Below, one piece after another: positions 16,287 to 25,924 of a stretch of 64,000 nucleotides of DNA (its first letter is position 1; each line of letters starts with the position of its first letter). The stretch lies in the NCBI RefSeq assembly GCF_902497895.1, contig NZ_CABVHQ010000011.1, positions 1 through 64,000 of the forward strand. Reading direction: 5' to 3'. The DNA is from Pseudomonas fluorescens (lineage in GTDB: Bacteria > Pseudomonadota > Gammaproteobacteria > Pseudomonadales > Pseudomonadaceae). Under the pieces are notes generated by a model. It was not told the origin of the DNA and did not search any database. It was given only the letters and a program-made list of their open reading frames with translations. Made by a program: the position numbers and the translations under genes.

Positions 16287-19200
16287 TCAGGCCTGTTCTC
16301 TTTTCACCCTGAACCACGCCGCATACAGCGCTGGCAGGAACAGCAGGGTCAACGCCGTCGCGACAATCAGCCCGCCCATGATCGCCACCGCCATCGGCCC
16401 GAAGAACACGCTGCGTGACAGCGGGATCATTGCCAGTACGGCGGCCAGCGCGGTCAGCACGATGGGCCGAAAGCGTCGCACCGTGGCCTCGATGATCGCT
16501 TGCCAGGGTTTCAGTCCGGCGGCGATGTCCTGTTCGATCTGGTCGACCAGAATCACCGAGTTGCGCATGATCATCCCGGACAGCGCAATGGTGCCGAGCA
16601 TGGCCACGAAGCCGAACGGCTGGCGGAACACCATCAGGAACAAGGTGACGCCGATCAACCCCAGAGGCGCGGTAAGGAACACCATGACCGTGCGCGAAAA
16701 GCTGCGCAGTTGCAGCATCAGCAAAGTCAGGACCACGACGATGAACAAAGGTACCCCGGCTTTGACCGAGTTCTGCCCACGGGCCGAGTCTTCGACGGTA
16801 CCGCCGACATCCAGCAAGTAGCCATCGGGCAATTGCGCGCGAATCGGTTCCAGGGTCGGCAGGATCTGCTGGACCAGGCTGGCCGGCTGTTCCTTACCAT
16901 AGATGTCCGCGCGCACCGTCACGTTCGGCAGGCGGTTGCGGTGCCAGATAATGCCTTCTTCGAAGCCGTATTCCAGGGTCGCGATCTGCGACAGGGCCAC
17001 GCTTTTGCCGTTGTCGGTCGGCACCGCGAGGCTCGGCAGCAGGGATAACTCCGTGCGCTCATGCAAGGTGCCGCGCAACAGGATTTCGATCAACTCGTTG
17101 TCTTCGCGGTACTGGCTGACGCTTGAGCCTGTGAGCGAGCTTTGCAGGAACTTCGACAGGTTCACGGTGCTCACGCCCAAGGCCCGGGCACGGTCCTGAT
17201 CGACGTTCAGATACACGACTTTGCTCGGTTCTTCCCAGTCCAGATGCACGTTGACCACATGGGGATTCTCCCGGACCTTGGCCGCGACTTCCCGCGCCAG
17301 CGCCCGGACCTGTTCGATGTGCTCGCCGCTCACCCGGAACTGTACCGGGTAGCCGACCGGCGGGCCGTTCTCCAGCCGCGTAACCCGCGAGCGCAGCGCC
17401 GGGAATTGTTCGTTGAGGGTTTCGATCAACCAGCTACGCAGGCTTTCGCGATCCTCGATGGTCTTGGCCAGCACCACAAACTGCGCAAAGCTCGCCGCCG
17501 GCAGTTGCTGGTCCAAGGGCAGATAGAAGCGCGGCGAACCAGTGCCGACGTAGGCCACGTAGTTATCGATCCCGGCGTGGTCCTTGAGCAAGCCTTCCAG
17601 ACGTTTGACCTGCTCGGCGGTATTGCTCAGCGAGGCACCTTCGGCCAGCTTGAGGTCGACCATCAATTCCAGGCGCCCGGAGGCCGGGAAGAATTGTTGC
17701 GGGACGAAGCGGAACAGCACCACCGAAGCCACGAACAGCACAATGGTCAGGCCGATGACGGTTTTGCGCCGGCGCACACACCACTCCACCAGACGCCGCA
17801 CCCGTTGATAGAAGGGCGTGCCGTACGGGTCGGGTTGCCCATTGCCGGTGCCGTGTTTGGCGGCATGGATTTTCGCCAGGTCCGGCAGCAGTTTTTCCCC
17901 CAGATACGGCACGAACACCACGGCGGCGATCCACGACGCCACCAACGCGATGGTCACCACCTGGAAGATTGACCGGGTGTATTCGCCGGTGCCGGATTGC
18001 GCGGTGGCAATCGGCAGGAAGCCCGCGGCAGTGATCAAGGTCCCGGTGAGCATCGGGAACGCAGTGCTGGTCCAGGCATAGCTGGCAGCCTTGATCCGGT
18101 CGTAGCCCTGCTCCATCTTGATCGCCATCATTTCCACGGCGATGATCGCGTCGTCCACCAGCAGGCCCAGCGCCAGCACCAGCGCCCCGAGGGAAATCTT
18201 GTGCAGGCCGATGCCCAGGTAATACATGCTGGCAAAGGTCATCGCCAGCACCAGCGGAATTGCCAGCGCCACCACCATGCCGGTGCGCACGCCCAGGGAG
18301 AAGAAGCTCACCAGCAAGACAATCGCCAGTGCTTCCACCAATACCCGAACAAACTCACCGACCCCGGTTTTTACCGCCGCCGGCTGATCGGAAACCTTGC
18401 GCAGCTCCATGCCGGCCGGGAGGTTTTTCTGGATCCGGGCGAACTCGACTTCCAGCGCCTTGCCCAGCACCAGAATGTCGCCGCCTTCTTTCATCGCCAC
18501 GGCGAGACCGATGGCGTCCTCGCCCATAAATCTCATACGCGGCGCGGGCGGATCGTTGAAACCGCGGTGCACAACGGCGACATCGGAGATGCGGAACGTG
18601 CGATCGCCAACCCGGATCGGGAAGCCCTTGATCTCTTCGACTGTCTGAAAATTCCCCGAGACTCGCAGTTGCAGGCGTTCGCCAGGCGTCTCGAAAAAGC
18701 CTGCGGTGGACATCGCGTTCTGTTCTTCCAGCGCTTGCTGGACCACCGCCAATCGCAGCCCGAGGGTCGCCAGCTTGACGTTGGACAGCTCGATCCAGAT
18801 CTTCTCGTCCTGCAATCCCAACAGGTCGACCTTGCCGATATCCTTGACCCGTTGCAGCTGGATCTGCACCCGGTCGGCGTAGTCCTTGAGCACCGCGTAG
18901 TCGAAACCGCTGCCGGTCAACGCATAGATATTGCCGTAGGTGGTACCGAACTCATCGTTGAAGAACGGTCCCTGGATCCCCGGTGGCAAGGTATGGCGGA
19001 TGTCGCTGATCTTCTTGCGGACCTGATACCAAAGCTCGGGAATCTGCGCCGAATGCATCGAGTCCCGAGCCATGAAGGTCACTTGGGATTCACCGGGCCG
19101 AGAGAACGAGACAATCCGTTCATACTCACCGGTTTCCATCAGTTTCTTTTCAACGCGTTCGGTGATTTGCCGCGACACTTCCTCAGCCGTTGCCCCCGGC

Positions 19201-19358
19201 CAGTTGGTGCGAATCACCATGGCCTTGAAAGTGAACGGCGGGTCTTCACTCTGCCCCAGCTTGGTGTAGGACAGCGCGCCGACGACGGCCAGCAACAGCA
19301 TCAGGAACAGCACGATCTGGCGATTGCGCAACGCCCATTCGGAAAGATTGAAACCCAT
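16287..19358 (-). CDS. mexK: RND efflux transporter, MexK-like
   Basis: A 1023-aa inner-membrane proton-driven multidrug exporter of the RND family. The start (MGFNLSEWALRNRQIVLFLM) is the first membrane span; the proton-relay pair D402-D403 lies in the fourth span (LGLLVDDAIIAVEM), and two large periplasmic loops are present. Gene order (TetR regulator divergent, then 366-aa adaptor, then 1023-aa pump) and sizes match mexL-mexJ-mexK of P. aeruginosa, which also sits between plsB and rsmJ. In that species MexJK exports triclosan and other compounds with an outer-membrane channel encoded elsewhere; no channel gene is present here. It starts six bases after mexJ. Confidence 0.85.
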   Translation of the reverse strand: MGFNLSEWALRNRQIVLFLMLLLAVVGALSYTKLGQSEDPPFTFKAMVIRTNWPGATAEEVSRQITERVEKKLMETGEYERIVSFSRPGESQVTFMARDSMHSAQIPELWYQVRKKISDIRHTLPPGIQGPFFNDEFGTTYGNIYALTGSGFDYAVLKDYADRVQIQLQRVKDIGKVDLLGLQDEKIWIELSNVKLATLGLRLAVVQQALEEQNAMSTAGFFETPGERLQLRVSGNFQTVEEIKGFPIRVGDRTFRISDVAVVHRGFNDPPAPRMRFMGEDAIGLAVAMKEGGDILVLGKALEVEFARIQKNLPAGMELRKVSDQPAAVKTGVGEFVRVLVEALAIVLLVSFFSLGVRTGMVVALAIPLVLAMTFASMYYLGIGLHKISLGALVLALGLLVDDAIIAVEMMAIKMEQGYDRIKAASYAWTSTAFPMLTGTLITAAGFLPIATAQSGTGEYTRSIFQVVTIALVASWIAAVVFVPYLGEKLLPDLAKIHAAKHGTGNGQPDPYGTPFYQRVRRLVEWCVRRRKTVIGLTIVLFVASVVLFRFVPQQFFPASGRLELMVDLKLAEGASLSNTAEQVKRLEGLLKDHAGIDNYVAYVGTGSPRFYLPLDQQLPAASFAQFVVLAKTIEDRESLRSWLIETLNEQFPALRSRVTRLENGPPVGYPVQFRVSGEHIEQVRALAREVAAKVRENPHVVNVHLDWEEPSKVVYLNVDQDRARALGVSTVNLSKFLQSSLTGSSVSQYREDNELIEILLRGTLHERTELSLLPSLAVPTDNGKSVALSQIATLEYGFEEGIIWHRNRLPNVTVRADIYGKEQPASLVQQILPTLEPIRAQLPDGYLLDVGGTVEDSARGQNSVKAGVPLFIVVVLTLLMLQLRSFSRTVMVFLTAPLGLIGVTLFLMVFRQPFGFVAMLGTIALSGMIMRNSVILVDQIEQDIAAGLKPWQAIIEATVRRFRPIVLTALAAVLAMIPLSRSVFFGPMAVAIMGGLIVATALTLLFLPALYAAWFRVKREQA

Positions 19359-19364
19359 CGGGGA

Positions 19365-20465
19365 CTACTCCTTGACCGCCAGATTGACCGTGCGATTGGA
19401 GCGATCCACCGGACGCACTTGCTGACCCTCATGCAACACATGCACACCCGCGGCCACCACCCAGTCGCTGGCGCTCAGGCCTTCAAGGACCGGCACGGTT
19501 TTTTCACCGAAGGCACCGACGCGCACCGGAGCGCGCTTGAGGGTGTTGTTGGCGTCCACCCGCCAGACGTAGGTCTCACCGTTTTGCGCAGTGAGTGCCG
19601 AGAGCGGCACCGACAACGACACAACGCCTGCGGTCTGGATAAATACCCGGGCGCTCTGACCGAGTTCGGCCGGGACCTTGCCAGCGCTGAAGGCGATACG
19701 CGCGGCAAAGGTCCGGGATTTCGGGTCGGCGGCCGGTGACAGTTCGCGAATATGCCCGGCGAAGCGCTGATCCGGTTGGGTCCACAGCTCCACCGAGACT
19801 TCCTGACCGACCTTGAAGCGGCCAAAATTCTGCTCCGGCAGACTGATCAATACTTCCCGCTCGCCATCCGTGGCCAGGGTGAACACCGTCTGCCCGGCCG
19901 CCACCACTTGCCCGACTTCAACCGCGCGCTTGGCCACCACGCCATCCTGCGGCGCACGCAGCACCGCGTAGCTGGCCTGATTGCTGGAAACATCAAATTC
20001 GGCCTTGATCTGCTTGAGCCTGGCAACGCCGGCGCGGTACAGGTTTTCCGCATTGTCGTACTGCGAACGGCTGACCATCTGCCGCTCCATCAGCGTCTTA
20101 TAGCGATCTCGCTCGGCGCGCACCATGTTGAGGTTGGCCTGGGCCGCTGCGACCTGAGCACGGGTGGCTTCCAGTTGCAGGCGCACGTCCTGGGGATCGA
20201 GCTCCGCCAGCGGCTGATTGGCCTTGACCCGCTCGCCCTCTTCAACCAGTCGTCGGCTGACCTTGCCGCCGATGCGGAACGCCAGATCGGGTTCGTAACG
20301 CGCGCGAACCTCACCGGGATAGCTGTCCATCGCCTGGCCCGAAGGCTCTGGCTGCACCACCATGGCCGGACGCACAGTGACCTGCGCCGGTTCTTCGTGA
20401 CCGCACGCCGACAACAAAAACGCCAGACTGACTGGCAACGCGAGGGGCAAGGCATAGCGGAACAT
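19365..20465 (-). CDS. mexJ: RND periplasmic adaptor lipoprotein, MexJ-like
   Basis: A 366-aa membrane-fusion protein linking the RND pump to the outer-membrane channel. The lipoprotein signal (LALPVSLAFLLSAC, Cys21) anchors it in the inner membrane. Next come half a lipoyl domain (YPGEVRARYEPDLAFRIGGK), an alpha-helical hairpin (ATRAQVAAAQANLNMVRAER), the second lipoyl half (APQDGVVAKRAVEVGQVVAAG) and beta-barrel segments. It is the first gene of the operon with mexK and is divergent from mexL. Confidence 0.88.
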   Translation of the reverse strand: MFRYALPLALPVSLAFLLSACGHEEPAQVTVRPAMVVQPEPSGQAMDSYPGEVRARYEPDLAFRIGGKVSRRLVEEGERVKANQPLAELDPQDVRLQLEATRAQVAAAQANLNMVRAERDRYKTLMERQMVSRSQYDNAENLYRAGVARLKQIKAEFDVSSNQASYAVLRAPQDGVVAKRAVEVGQVVAAGQTVFTLATDGEREVLISLPEQNFGRFKVGQEVSVELWTQPDQRFAGHIRELSPAADPKSRTFAARIAFSAGKVPAELGQSARVFIQTAGVVSLSVPLSALTAQNGETYVWRVDANNTLKRAPVRVGAFGEKTVPVLEGLSASDWVVAAGVHVLHEGQQVRPVDRSNRTVNLAVKE

Positions 20466-20559
20466 GGTGAAGGGCCTTTCGCTAATGGTGCTTGGAATAA
20501 TTATACTGACGGGTATGTTATTAATAGCAAACTCACCAGTCCAGTATTAAAAGCGAATA
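20466..20559. promoter_or_regulatory. mexJ-mexL divergent promoter and probable MexL operator
   Basis: The 94-bp AT-rich gap holds ATAC and GTAT half-sites six bases apart (in TATACTGACGGGTATG) and inverted TACTG/CAGTA words. TetR regulators of this type bind such palindromes between the divergent genes, so this is the expected operator, but the exact site cannot be fixed by eye. Confidence 0.55.
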
Positions 20560-21195
20560 ATGTCGAACACTCTTTCTGCATCCAATGGTCCCGGCCGCCC
20601 CAAGGACCTGGCAAAACGCCAGGCGATCCTCGACGCGGCGAAAAATCTGTTCCTTAGCAATGGCTACGCAAACACCAGCATGGATGCGGTGGCGTCGGCG
20701 GCCGGTGTGTCGAAGCTCACGGTGTACAGCCATTTCAACGACAAGGAGACGCTGTTCTCCGCCGCCGTGGTGGCCAAGTGCGAAGAACAACTGCCGACGC
20801 TGTTCTTCGAGCTGCCGGACGGCATCCCGATCGAACAGGTGCTGCTGAACATTGCGCGCCGCTTTCATCTGCTGATCAACAGCGACGAGTCGGTGAATCT
20901 GCACCGCTTGATCATGGCCCTGGGCAGCCAGGATCCGAAGCTCTCGCAGATATTCTTCGAGGCCGGACCGCAACGCATGCTGCAGGGCATGGAACGCTTA
21001 CTGACCCGGATCGACCAGGTCGGCGCCTTGCGCATCGACAAACCGCACAATGCCGCCGAGCATTTCTTCTGCCTGCTCAAGGGCGCGGCGAATTTTCGCC
21101 TGCTCTACGGCTGCGGCGCGCCCCTGCGCGGGGAGGCGGCCGAGACCCATGTGCGGGAAGTGGTGGAGTTGTTTATGCGGGCGTATCGGGTTTGA
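20560..21195 (+). CDS. mexL: TetR-family repressor, MexL-like
   Basis: A 211-aa regulator. The N-terminal TetR helix-turn-helix reads RQAILDAAKNLFLSNGY, then SMDAVASAAGVSKLTVYSHF; the remainder is the all-helical ligand domain. Position, divergent from mexJ-mexK, and size agree with MexL, which represses mexJK and itself in P. aeruginosa. The ATG at 20560 begins MSNTLSASNGPGRPK, the usual short basic lead. Confidence 0.85.
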   Translation: MSNTLSASNGPGRPKDLAKRQAILDAAKNLFLSNGYANTSMDAVASAAGVSKLTVYSHFNDKETLFSAAVVAKCEEQLPTLFFELPDGIPIEQVLLNIARRFHLLINSDESVNLHRLIMALGSQDPKLSQIFFEAGPQRMLQGMERLLTRIDQVGALRIDKPHNAAEHFFCLLKGAANFRLLYGCGAPLRGEAAETHVREVVELFMRAYRV

Positions 21196-21226
21196 GTAAC
21201 ACCGGAAGTATGTGTCGCTAGCAAAA

Positions 21227-21335
21227 AAATCGCAGCCTGCGGCAGCTCCTACGGGATGTGCGTACACCCGGTATTGAACGGGTGAATGCGGTCGGTGTAG
21301 GAGCTGCCGCAGGCTGCGATCTTTTGATCTTCCAG
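21227..21335. repeat. Inverted REP pair (family B)
   Basis: Two REP cores in opposite orientation flank a ~55-bp spacer between the convergent mexL and rsmJ genes. Confidence 0.9.
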
Positions 21336-21350
21336 GCTTAACCTCGGATC

Positions 21351-22133
21351 TCAACCCTTGAGCGCTTTCTTCGGATAGATATCGTAGCGGCTGGACTTGC
21401 CGTCCAGCGAGTGGCTCGGCTTGGGTCCTTCGATGCACGGCGCTTTACGCGGGCGCTTGACCACCACCCTATGGCTGGCCAGCGCCAACGCCGCTGCAAG
21501 CAGCGCCGGTGCATCGGGATCATCACCCACCAACGGCCGGAACAAACGCATTTCCTTCTTCACCAGCGCCGTTTTTTCGCGATGGGGAAACATCGGATCC
21601 AGGTAGATCACCTGCGGCGGCTCGCCTTCCCAGTTGCGCATCACCTCGATCGAGTTGCCTTGGAGCAAGCGCATCCGTGAAACGATGGGCGCCACCTCGA
21701 AATCCTCAAGCCCACGGGCCAGACCATCCTCCAGCAACGCGCCGATCAACGGCTGGCGTTCGATCAGGCTCATGTCGCAGCCCAGGCTGGCCAGTACGAA
21801 GGCGTCCTTGCCGAGCCCTGCCGTGGCATCCAGCACCCGTGGGCGGACGCCCTGAGCGATGCCAACCGCCTTGGCGATCATCTGCCCACTGCCACCGCCA
21901 TACAGCCGTCGATGGGCGGCGCCGCCTTCGACGAAGTCCACACGCACCGGTCCCGGCGCATCCGGGCCGAGCTGTTGCAGCTGCAAACCCTGCTCCGTGA
22001 GCTGTAAAGCGAACTCGGCATCGTCCATCGACAAGGGCAGACCGAGGCGCTCGGCCCACTGCTGCGCTTGCGCGGTAGAGGCTCCGGCGAGTGCCTCGAC
22101 TTTGATGCGGCAGGCCGCTGGTTGCTCAATCAT
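21351..22133 (-). CDS. rsmJ: 16S rRNA (guanine1516-N2)-methyltransferase RsmJ
   Basis: A 260-aa cytosolic methyltransferase that modifies G1516 of 16S rRNA using S-adenosylmethionine. Family marks are [20 protein letters not shown], the SAM motif [18 protein letters not shown], and [17 protein letters not shown]. Length is normal for RsmJ. It is divergent from the repeat-containing protein at 22227 with a 93-bp gap, and P. aeruginosa has rsmJ at the same place near mexL as I recall. Confidence 0.92.
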   Translation of the reverse strand: MIEQPAACRIKVEALAGASTAQAQQWAERLGLPLSMDDAEFALQLTEQGLQLQQLGPDAPGPVRVDFVEGGAAHRRLYGGGSGQMIAKAVGIAQGVRPRVLDATAGLGKDAFVLASLGCDMSLIERQPLIGALLEDGLARGLEDFEVAPIVSRMRLLQGNSIEVMRNWEGEPPQVIYLDPMFPHREKTALVKKEMRLFRPLVGDDPDAPALLAAALALASHRVVVKRPRKAPCIEGPKPSHSLDGKSSRYDIYPKKALKG

Positions 22134-22226
22134 GGGGAAACACGCTCAAAAAATTAATGATCGGCAAAAACTGCCGATAAAAGATCTATCAGGCATTTTG
22201 CCAGAGCTGAGCGTCGACCGAGAGAA

Positions 22227-22847
22227 ATGTCAGACATTCGCCCCCTATCGATAGGCTTTATCTCGCCCCACGGCGACTACGGCCTGCGCAATTCCCAGGC
22301 ACTGAGCGGCGTCAGCCATCTGTGGCAGGATTTTTTTGCCCGGGCGCTGGCCGATCAGCTGGGCGATGCGCCAGGTGTTGCCGAGGAACACACCCAGGTC
22401 GCCATCGATGGGCCGCTCGAACCAAGCGGCGGTACTGACTTGCTCACCCAGATCGTCTCCCAACGCCTGTGCGATGTTCAGGACACTGCGATACGCCCGC
22501 CGGAGCCGCTGTTCCTGCCGATTGCCGAGTTCGAAATGGAACTGGCCGACAAGCCGGCCATCCCGTTCCCGGCAGAAGAAATCATCGCCCAGCAACAGCA
22601 ACAGAATTTCGACAGCAGCTGGGTTCGGCCGATCGTGCTCAACGCTGGCCAGCCACTTCCCGAGCCCGGCCCGGCGCCGCAGCCTCGTGCGCTGCACCTG
22701 CCGATTGCCGAGTTCGAACTCGAGCTATTGGACAAACCGGCCATCCCCTATCCGCCGGAAGAACTGGTCGAGCAGCAGAAACAGTTCGATTTCGATAACG
22801 GCTGGGCTCGCCCACTGATTTTGCACAACCTGCGCCTCGCCGCCTGA
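22227..22847 (+). CDS. Unknown protein with two internal 45-residue repeats
   Basis: A 206-aa protein not assigned to a named family. Residues 95-139 and 156-200 are two close copies of one unit, each with LPIAEFE, then DKPAIP, a Glu/Gln-rich stretch and W-x-RP-x-(V/L)-L. The linker is proline-rich (PLPEPGPAPQPRALHL). The N-terminal 90 residues are unrelated to the unit. There is no signal peptide or membrane span. It is divergent from rsmJ. The repeats may be short binding motifs for one partner, which is inference from the pattern only. Confidence 0.7.
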   Translation: MSDIRPLSIGFISPHGDYGLRNSQALSGVSHLWQDFFARALADQLGDAPGVAEEHTQVAIDGPLEPSGGTDLLTQIVSQRLCDVQDTAIRPPEPLFLPIAEFEMELADKPAIPFPAEEIIAQQQQQNFDSSWVRPIVLNAGQPLPEPGPAPQPRALHLPIAEFELELLDKPAIPYPPEELVEQQKQFDFDNGWARPLILHNLRLAA

Positions 22848-22872
22848 CTCTCAAGTCCCAAGCCCACCTGTC

Positions 22873-23574
22873 TCAGCGACATCTCCACCACGGCCCCACG
22901 TCCAGATGAAAATGGTTGTGATGGGCGGCGTTGTAATCCGGGCTCAGCACCACGCTGAAGGTATCGCAGGCCCCCTCGCGGACTTGCCGCAGAAAGCGTG
23001 CATCGGCATTTTCTTTCGGCCAATCCTTGAGCACACTGATGGTTCGTCCATCGGCCAGACGAAACCCGGCAATGTCCAGGGCGTTGGCCGTCGCATGCTG
23101 ACTGCGGGCGCCCTTCTCGCGGTTGTAGATATTGCGGCAGGCGAAACTGCCCAGATGCTCGACCCGCGTCACCGCTTGCCCAAATGCCGCCTGCGCAGCG
23201 GGTTGCAAAGCATGGCGTTCGAACAGCGCGAACGCCACCGCCAATGGGCAACTGGCAAGAAAACTGCTGTTCAACGCCACGTCGCCGCCCTCGACGCGCA
23301 AGGTATTGCGCAACGGGCAGGCCGCCTGCGGATCGCTGTCGCGCTGGCGCGTCACCCGTAAACCGGAGCTGGCCAGCGCTTGATCACAGAGCACCGGGTC
23401 GTCCCGCAGGCGCATCAACTTGAAGCGCGTCAGCAGGTTCGGCGAAGCTCGCACATCCAAAGGTGCCCAGGGATTCCATTGCGCCGATAACGGCAACCAG
23501 CCGCGCCAGACGCTGAGCAACAAGCCGCCGCCGACCAGCAGCAGCAACAACCCGAGCACTTTCAGAAACCGCAC
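22873..23574 (-). CDS. Extensin-like C-terminal domain protein
   Basis: A 233-aa protein with one N-terminal membrane anchor (VLGLLLLLVGGGLLLSVWRG) and a periplasmic extensin-like C-terminal domain. The domain shows the metal-site pattern of the M15/LAS peptidase fold: SQHATANALDI followed by HHNHFHLDVG, with four Cys residues likely in disulfides. These features suggest a peptidoglycan peptidase-like role, but activity has not been shown for this family as far as I know. It is followed closely by the PEP mutase-like gene upstream on the same strand. Confidence 0.85.
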   Translation of the reverse strand: MRFLKVLGLLLLLVGGGLLLSVWRGWLPLSAQWNPWAPLDVRASPNLLTRFKLMRLRDDPVLCDQALASSGLRVTRQRDSDPQAACPLRNTLRVEGGDVALNSSFLASCPLAVAFALFERHALQPAAQAAFGQAVTRVEHLGSFACRNIYNREKGARSQHATANALDIAGFRLADGRTISVLKDWPKENADARFLRQVREGACDTFSVVLSPDYNAAHHNHFHLDVGPWWRCR

Positions 23575-23590
23575 AGCAACTCCCTATCAA

Positions 23591-24412
23591 TCAATCCTTG
23601 AACAATTGGTTGGCTTGCTGGAACGGCATGGACTGCGCGGTAAAGGTGAAGGTCCCCCGCTCCTGAATTTCCCGGGCTGCGCGAAAGAACTCGCCATAGG
23701 CCGCCAAGGCCAGGGCCGAGCCGACGCTGATGCGTTTGACGCCCATCTCGCCAAGCTGCGCCACGCTCAGTTTCAGCCCGCCCGACATCAGCACATTGAC
23801 CGGTTTCGGCGCCACCGCCCGGACCACCGCCAGCACCTCTTCGGCGCTGCGCAAGCTCGGTGCGTAGAGCACGTCGGCACCCGCCTCGGCATAGGCTTGC
23901 AAGCGGCGGATGGTGTCCGCCAGGTCGGGTTTGCCATGCAGGAAGTTCTCGGCGCGGGCCGTCAGCATAAAGGGAAACGGCAGACTGCGGGCCGCCGCAA
24001 CCGAGGCTTCGATCCGCTCGACAGAATGCAGGAAATCATAGATGGGATCGTCGGCGTGGCCTGTGGCGTCCTCAATCGAGCCACCGACCACTCCGCCAGC
24101 CGCTGCGCGCAGGATAGCCTCGGCGCAACCCTTGGGGCTGTCGGAGAAACCGTTTTCCAGGTCCACCGCCACCGGCAGATCCGTTGCGCCAACAATCGCC
24201 TGGACGTTTTCCAGGGTATCGCTCAGCGACATCGCCCCGTCCGGACGTCCTCGAGAAAAGGCAAAACCGGCACTGGTGGTTGCCAACGCCCCATAGCCAA
24301 GACTGGCAAGCATCTTGGCCGACCCGGCGTCCCACGGATTGGGGATCACGAAAGCAGTGTCACGCTCATGGAGGGCCTTGAAGGCCTGGGCACGAAGGTG
24401 TTGCGCATCCAT
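23591..24412 (-). CDS. Isocitrate lyase / PEP mutase family protein
   Basis: A 273-aa TIM-barrel enzyme of the PEP mutase/isocitrate lyase superfamily. Visible family elements are VIPNPWDAGSAKMLASLGYGA, the metal-binding DLENGFSDSP strand end, GGSIEDATGHADDPIYD and a LTARAENFL segment. The KKCGH-type lyase motif is not present, as is usual for this subfamily, so the reaction (C-C or C-P chemistry on a small oxo acid) cannot be named. It lies between the extensin-like gene and the DUF72 gene, all on the minus strand and probably one transcript. Confidence 0.85.
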   Translation of the reverse strand: MDAQHLRAQAFKALHERDTAFVIPNPWDAGSAKMLASLGYGALATTSAGFAFSRGRPDGAMSLSDTLENVQAIVGATDLPVAVDLENGFSDSPKGCAEAILRAAAGGVVGGSIEDATGHADDPIYDFLHSVERIEASVAAARSLPFPFMLTARAENFLHGKPDLADTIRRLQAYAEAGADVLYAPSLRSAEEVLAVVRAVAPKPVNVLMSGGLKLSVAQLGEMGVKRISVGSALALAAYGEFFRAAREIQERGTFTFTAQSMPFQQANQLFKD

Positions 24413-24444
24413 TTTCTCGCTCCTGAAGAGGGGGTGGGTCCACC

Positions 24445-25305
24445 TCAGAGCAAGCCAAGTTGCTCCGCCGCAGGCTCTCTGTATAGCTCAGGCAGCGCCG
24501 GCAAGCCAGGCAATCGCAGCATCAGTCGGGCATGAAAGCGCTGCGCCAGTTTCGCCGCCAGCAGGTTATCTGCAGTGTGCAGGAAGATGTAAGGGGTGCG
24601 CCCTTCTTCGATCCAGCCGGCGATCTTCTCGACCCACGGCAACAGGAACGGATCATTGGCCTCAAGCTCGGGATGGCCGATAAAGCGCACCTGCGGAAAC
24701 TGACTGAAGGCCGCCGGACGTGGCGGCACTTTGGGCTTTTTCGCTTGCGCATGCAGCACCGAGGGATCGCTCGAGGTGCAGCTGAACAGGGCCCGAGGAT
24801 CGAGGCAAATGCGCTCGACGCCACGGTCCAGCAACAGTCGATTGAGCATTCTCTCGGCATCGCCTTTGGCAAAGAACTCGCGATGGCGCACTTCCACCGC
24901 CAGCGGTCGTTCCAGGCCATCGATAAAACCGGCCAACTCCGCCAGCCGCTGCGGTGCAAAGCTTGCCGGCAATTGCAGCCACAGCGGAGAGACCCGCGCA
25001 CCGAGTGGGCTGAGGAGTTGCAGGAAGGTCTCGGCGGCGGTCAATTGCTCGCGCAGGTCGCCGCCGTGGCTGATGTCGCCAGGGAACTTGGCAGTGAAGC
25101 GAAAGTGTTCGGGCATGGTCTCGGCCCAACGCTGCACCGTCGAGGCAGCAGGACGCGCGTAGAAGGTAGTATTGCCTTCCACGGCATTGAACACTTGGGA
25201 GTACAGGCCAAGAAACTCCGCCGGCCGCGCGTGTTCCGGATACAGGTACTCACGCCAGGCGTTTTCGCTCCAGGAAGGGCAACCGAGGTAATAAGGGAGC
25301 AGCAT
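24445..25305 (-). CDS. DUF72 (YecE family) protein
   Basis: A 286-aa TIM-barrel-like protein of the DUF72 family. It begins LPYYLGCPSWSENAWREYLYP, has the typical VEGNTTFYARPAASTVQRWA segment and RFTAKFPGDISH, and later IFLHTADNLLAAKLAQRF. Function is unknown. The start at 25305 (MLLPYYLG) shares a base with the stop of the next upstream gene (TGATG), so the two are translationally coupled. Confidence 0.88.
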   Translation of the reverse strand: MLLPYYLGCPSWSENAWREYLYPEHARPAEFLGLYSQVFNAVEGNTTFYARPAASTVQRWAETMPEHFRFTAKFPGDISHGGDLREQLTAAETFLQLLSPLGARVSPLWLQLPASFAPQRLAELAGFIDGLERPLAVEVRHREFFAKGDAERMLNRLLLDRGVERICLDPRALFSCTSSDPSVLHAQAKKPKVPPRPAAFSQFPQVRFIGHPELEANDPFLLPWVEKIAGWIEEGRTPYIFLHTADNLLAAKLAQRFHARLMLRLPGLPALPELYREPAAEQLGLL

Positions 25306-25610
25306 CAGATGTGCAGATCGAGCCCCAGCACTTCCATGCCCCAATCGACATAACCGGCAGTGGTCAGGTAGCTGGCCAAGGCATTTGCGACGTTTTTGCT
25401 CATGGCGCGATGGAAAATCATGTCTTGTTGACGGGCCGGGAGATTAGCGGTTCGCCCAGCCGAAGTCCGAGGGCGTGCATTGAGCGGCGTATCGGCCTGC
25501 AGATCAATCTCGCCATCGAGGTCCTCGCGGGACTCGTCCACCAGCGCATTGCCTTTGCGAGGCTTGCTTTTGATGGGATAGGACTGAGATGAAAAGCCGT
25601 TTATACGCAT
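25305..25610 (-). CDS. Conserved hypothetical protein coupled to DUF72
   Basis: A 101-aa protein of unknown function. The N-terminal half is polar and probably disordered (KSKPRKGNALVDESREDLDG), with an RPRTSAGRTANLPARQQDM middle; the C-terminal half (RAMSKNVANALASYLTTAGYVDW) looks helical. The stop overlaps the DUF72 start, which is the best evidence that it is a real gene. Confidence 0.6.
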   Translation of the reverse strand: MRINGFSSQSYPIKSKPRKGNALVDESREDLDGEIDLQADTPLNARPRTSAGRTANLPARQQDMIFHRAMSKNVANALASYLTTAGYVDWGMEVLGLDLHI

Positions 25611-25766
25611 AAGTGTATGCTCGGTATCAGTGATGGCAATTTAGCGGCACCTCGCCAACTAAGCAAATGCCCAAGTGATAACTAGAACACAGAAAATGGA
25701 AAAGGTTTAAAACCGGGCGAAAATTGCTGGTGAAACTGACGATAAGCAGTAGTTTGACCAAACCCT

Positions 25767-25899
25767 TGTGGCGAGGGGGCTTGCCCCCGCTCGGCTGCGA
25801 AGCAGTCGCAAAGTCGGCTGGTACGTTGTATCTGTGAGACTACCTTTGCAGGTTTCAGGCCTGCTTCGCAGGCCAACGGGGGCAAGCCCCCTCGCCACA
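25767..25899. repeat. Long inverted repeat, family A (copy 3)
   Basis: TGTGGCGAGGGGGCTTGCCC and its inverse bound 133 bp, including CGGCTGCGAAGCAGTCGCAAA and CTGCTTCGCAGGCCAACGGG inside. It lies just after tsaB. Confidence 0.9.
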
Positions 25900-25924
25900 A
25901 TAAGCCCTCTCACCACAACGGGAT

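Noticed and set aside
17997..19739. 580-codon plus-strand frame opposite mexK and mexJ
   Set aside because: Composition is Gln/His/Arg-rich and it spans the end of one real gene and the start of another on the other strand.
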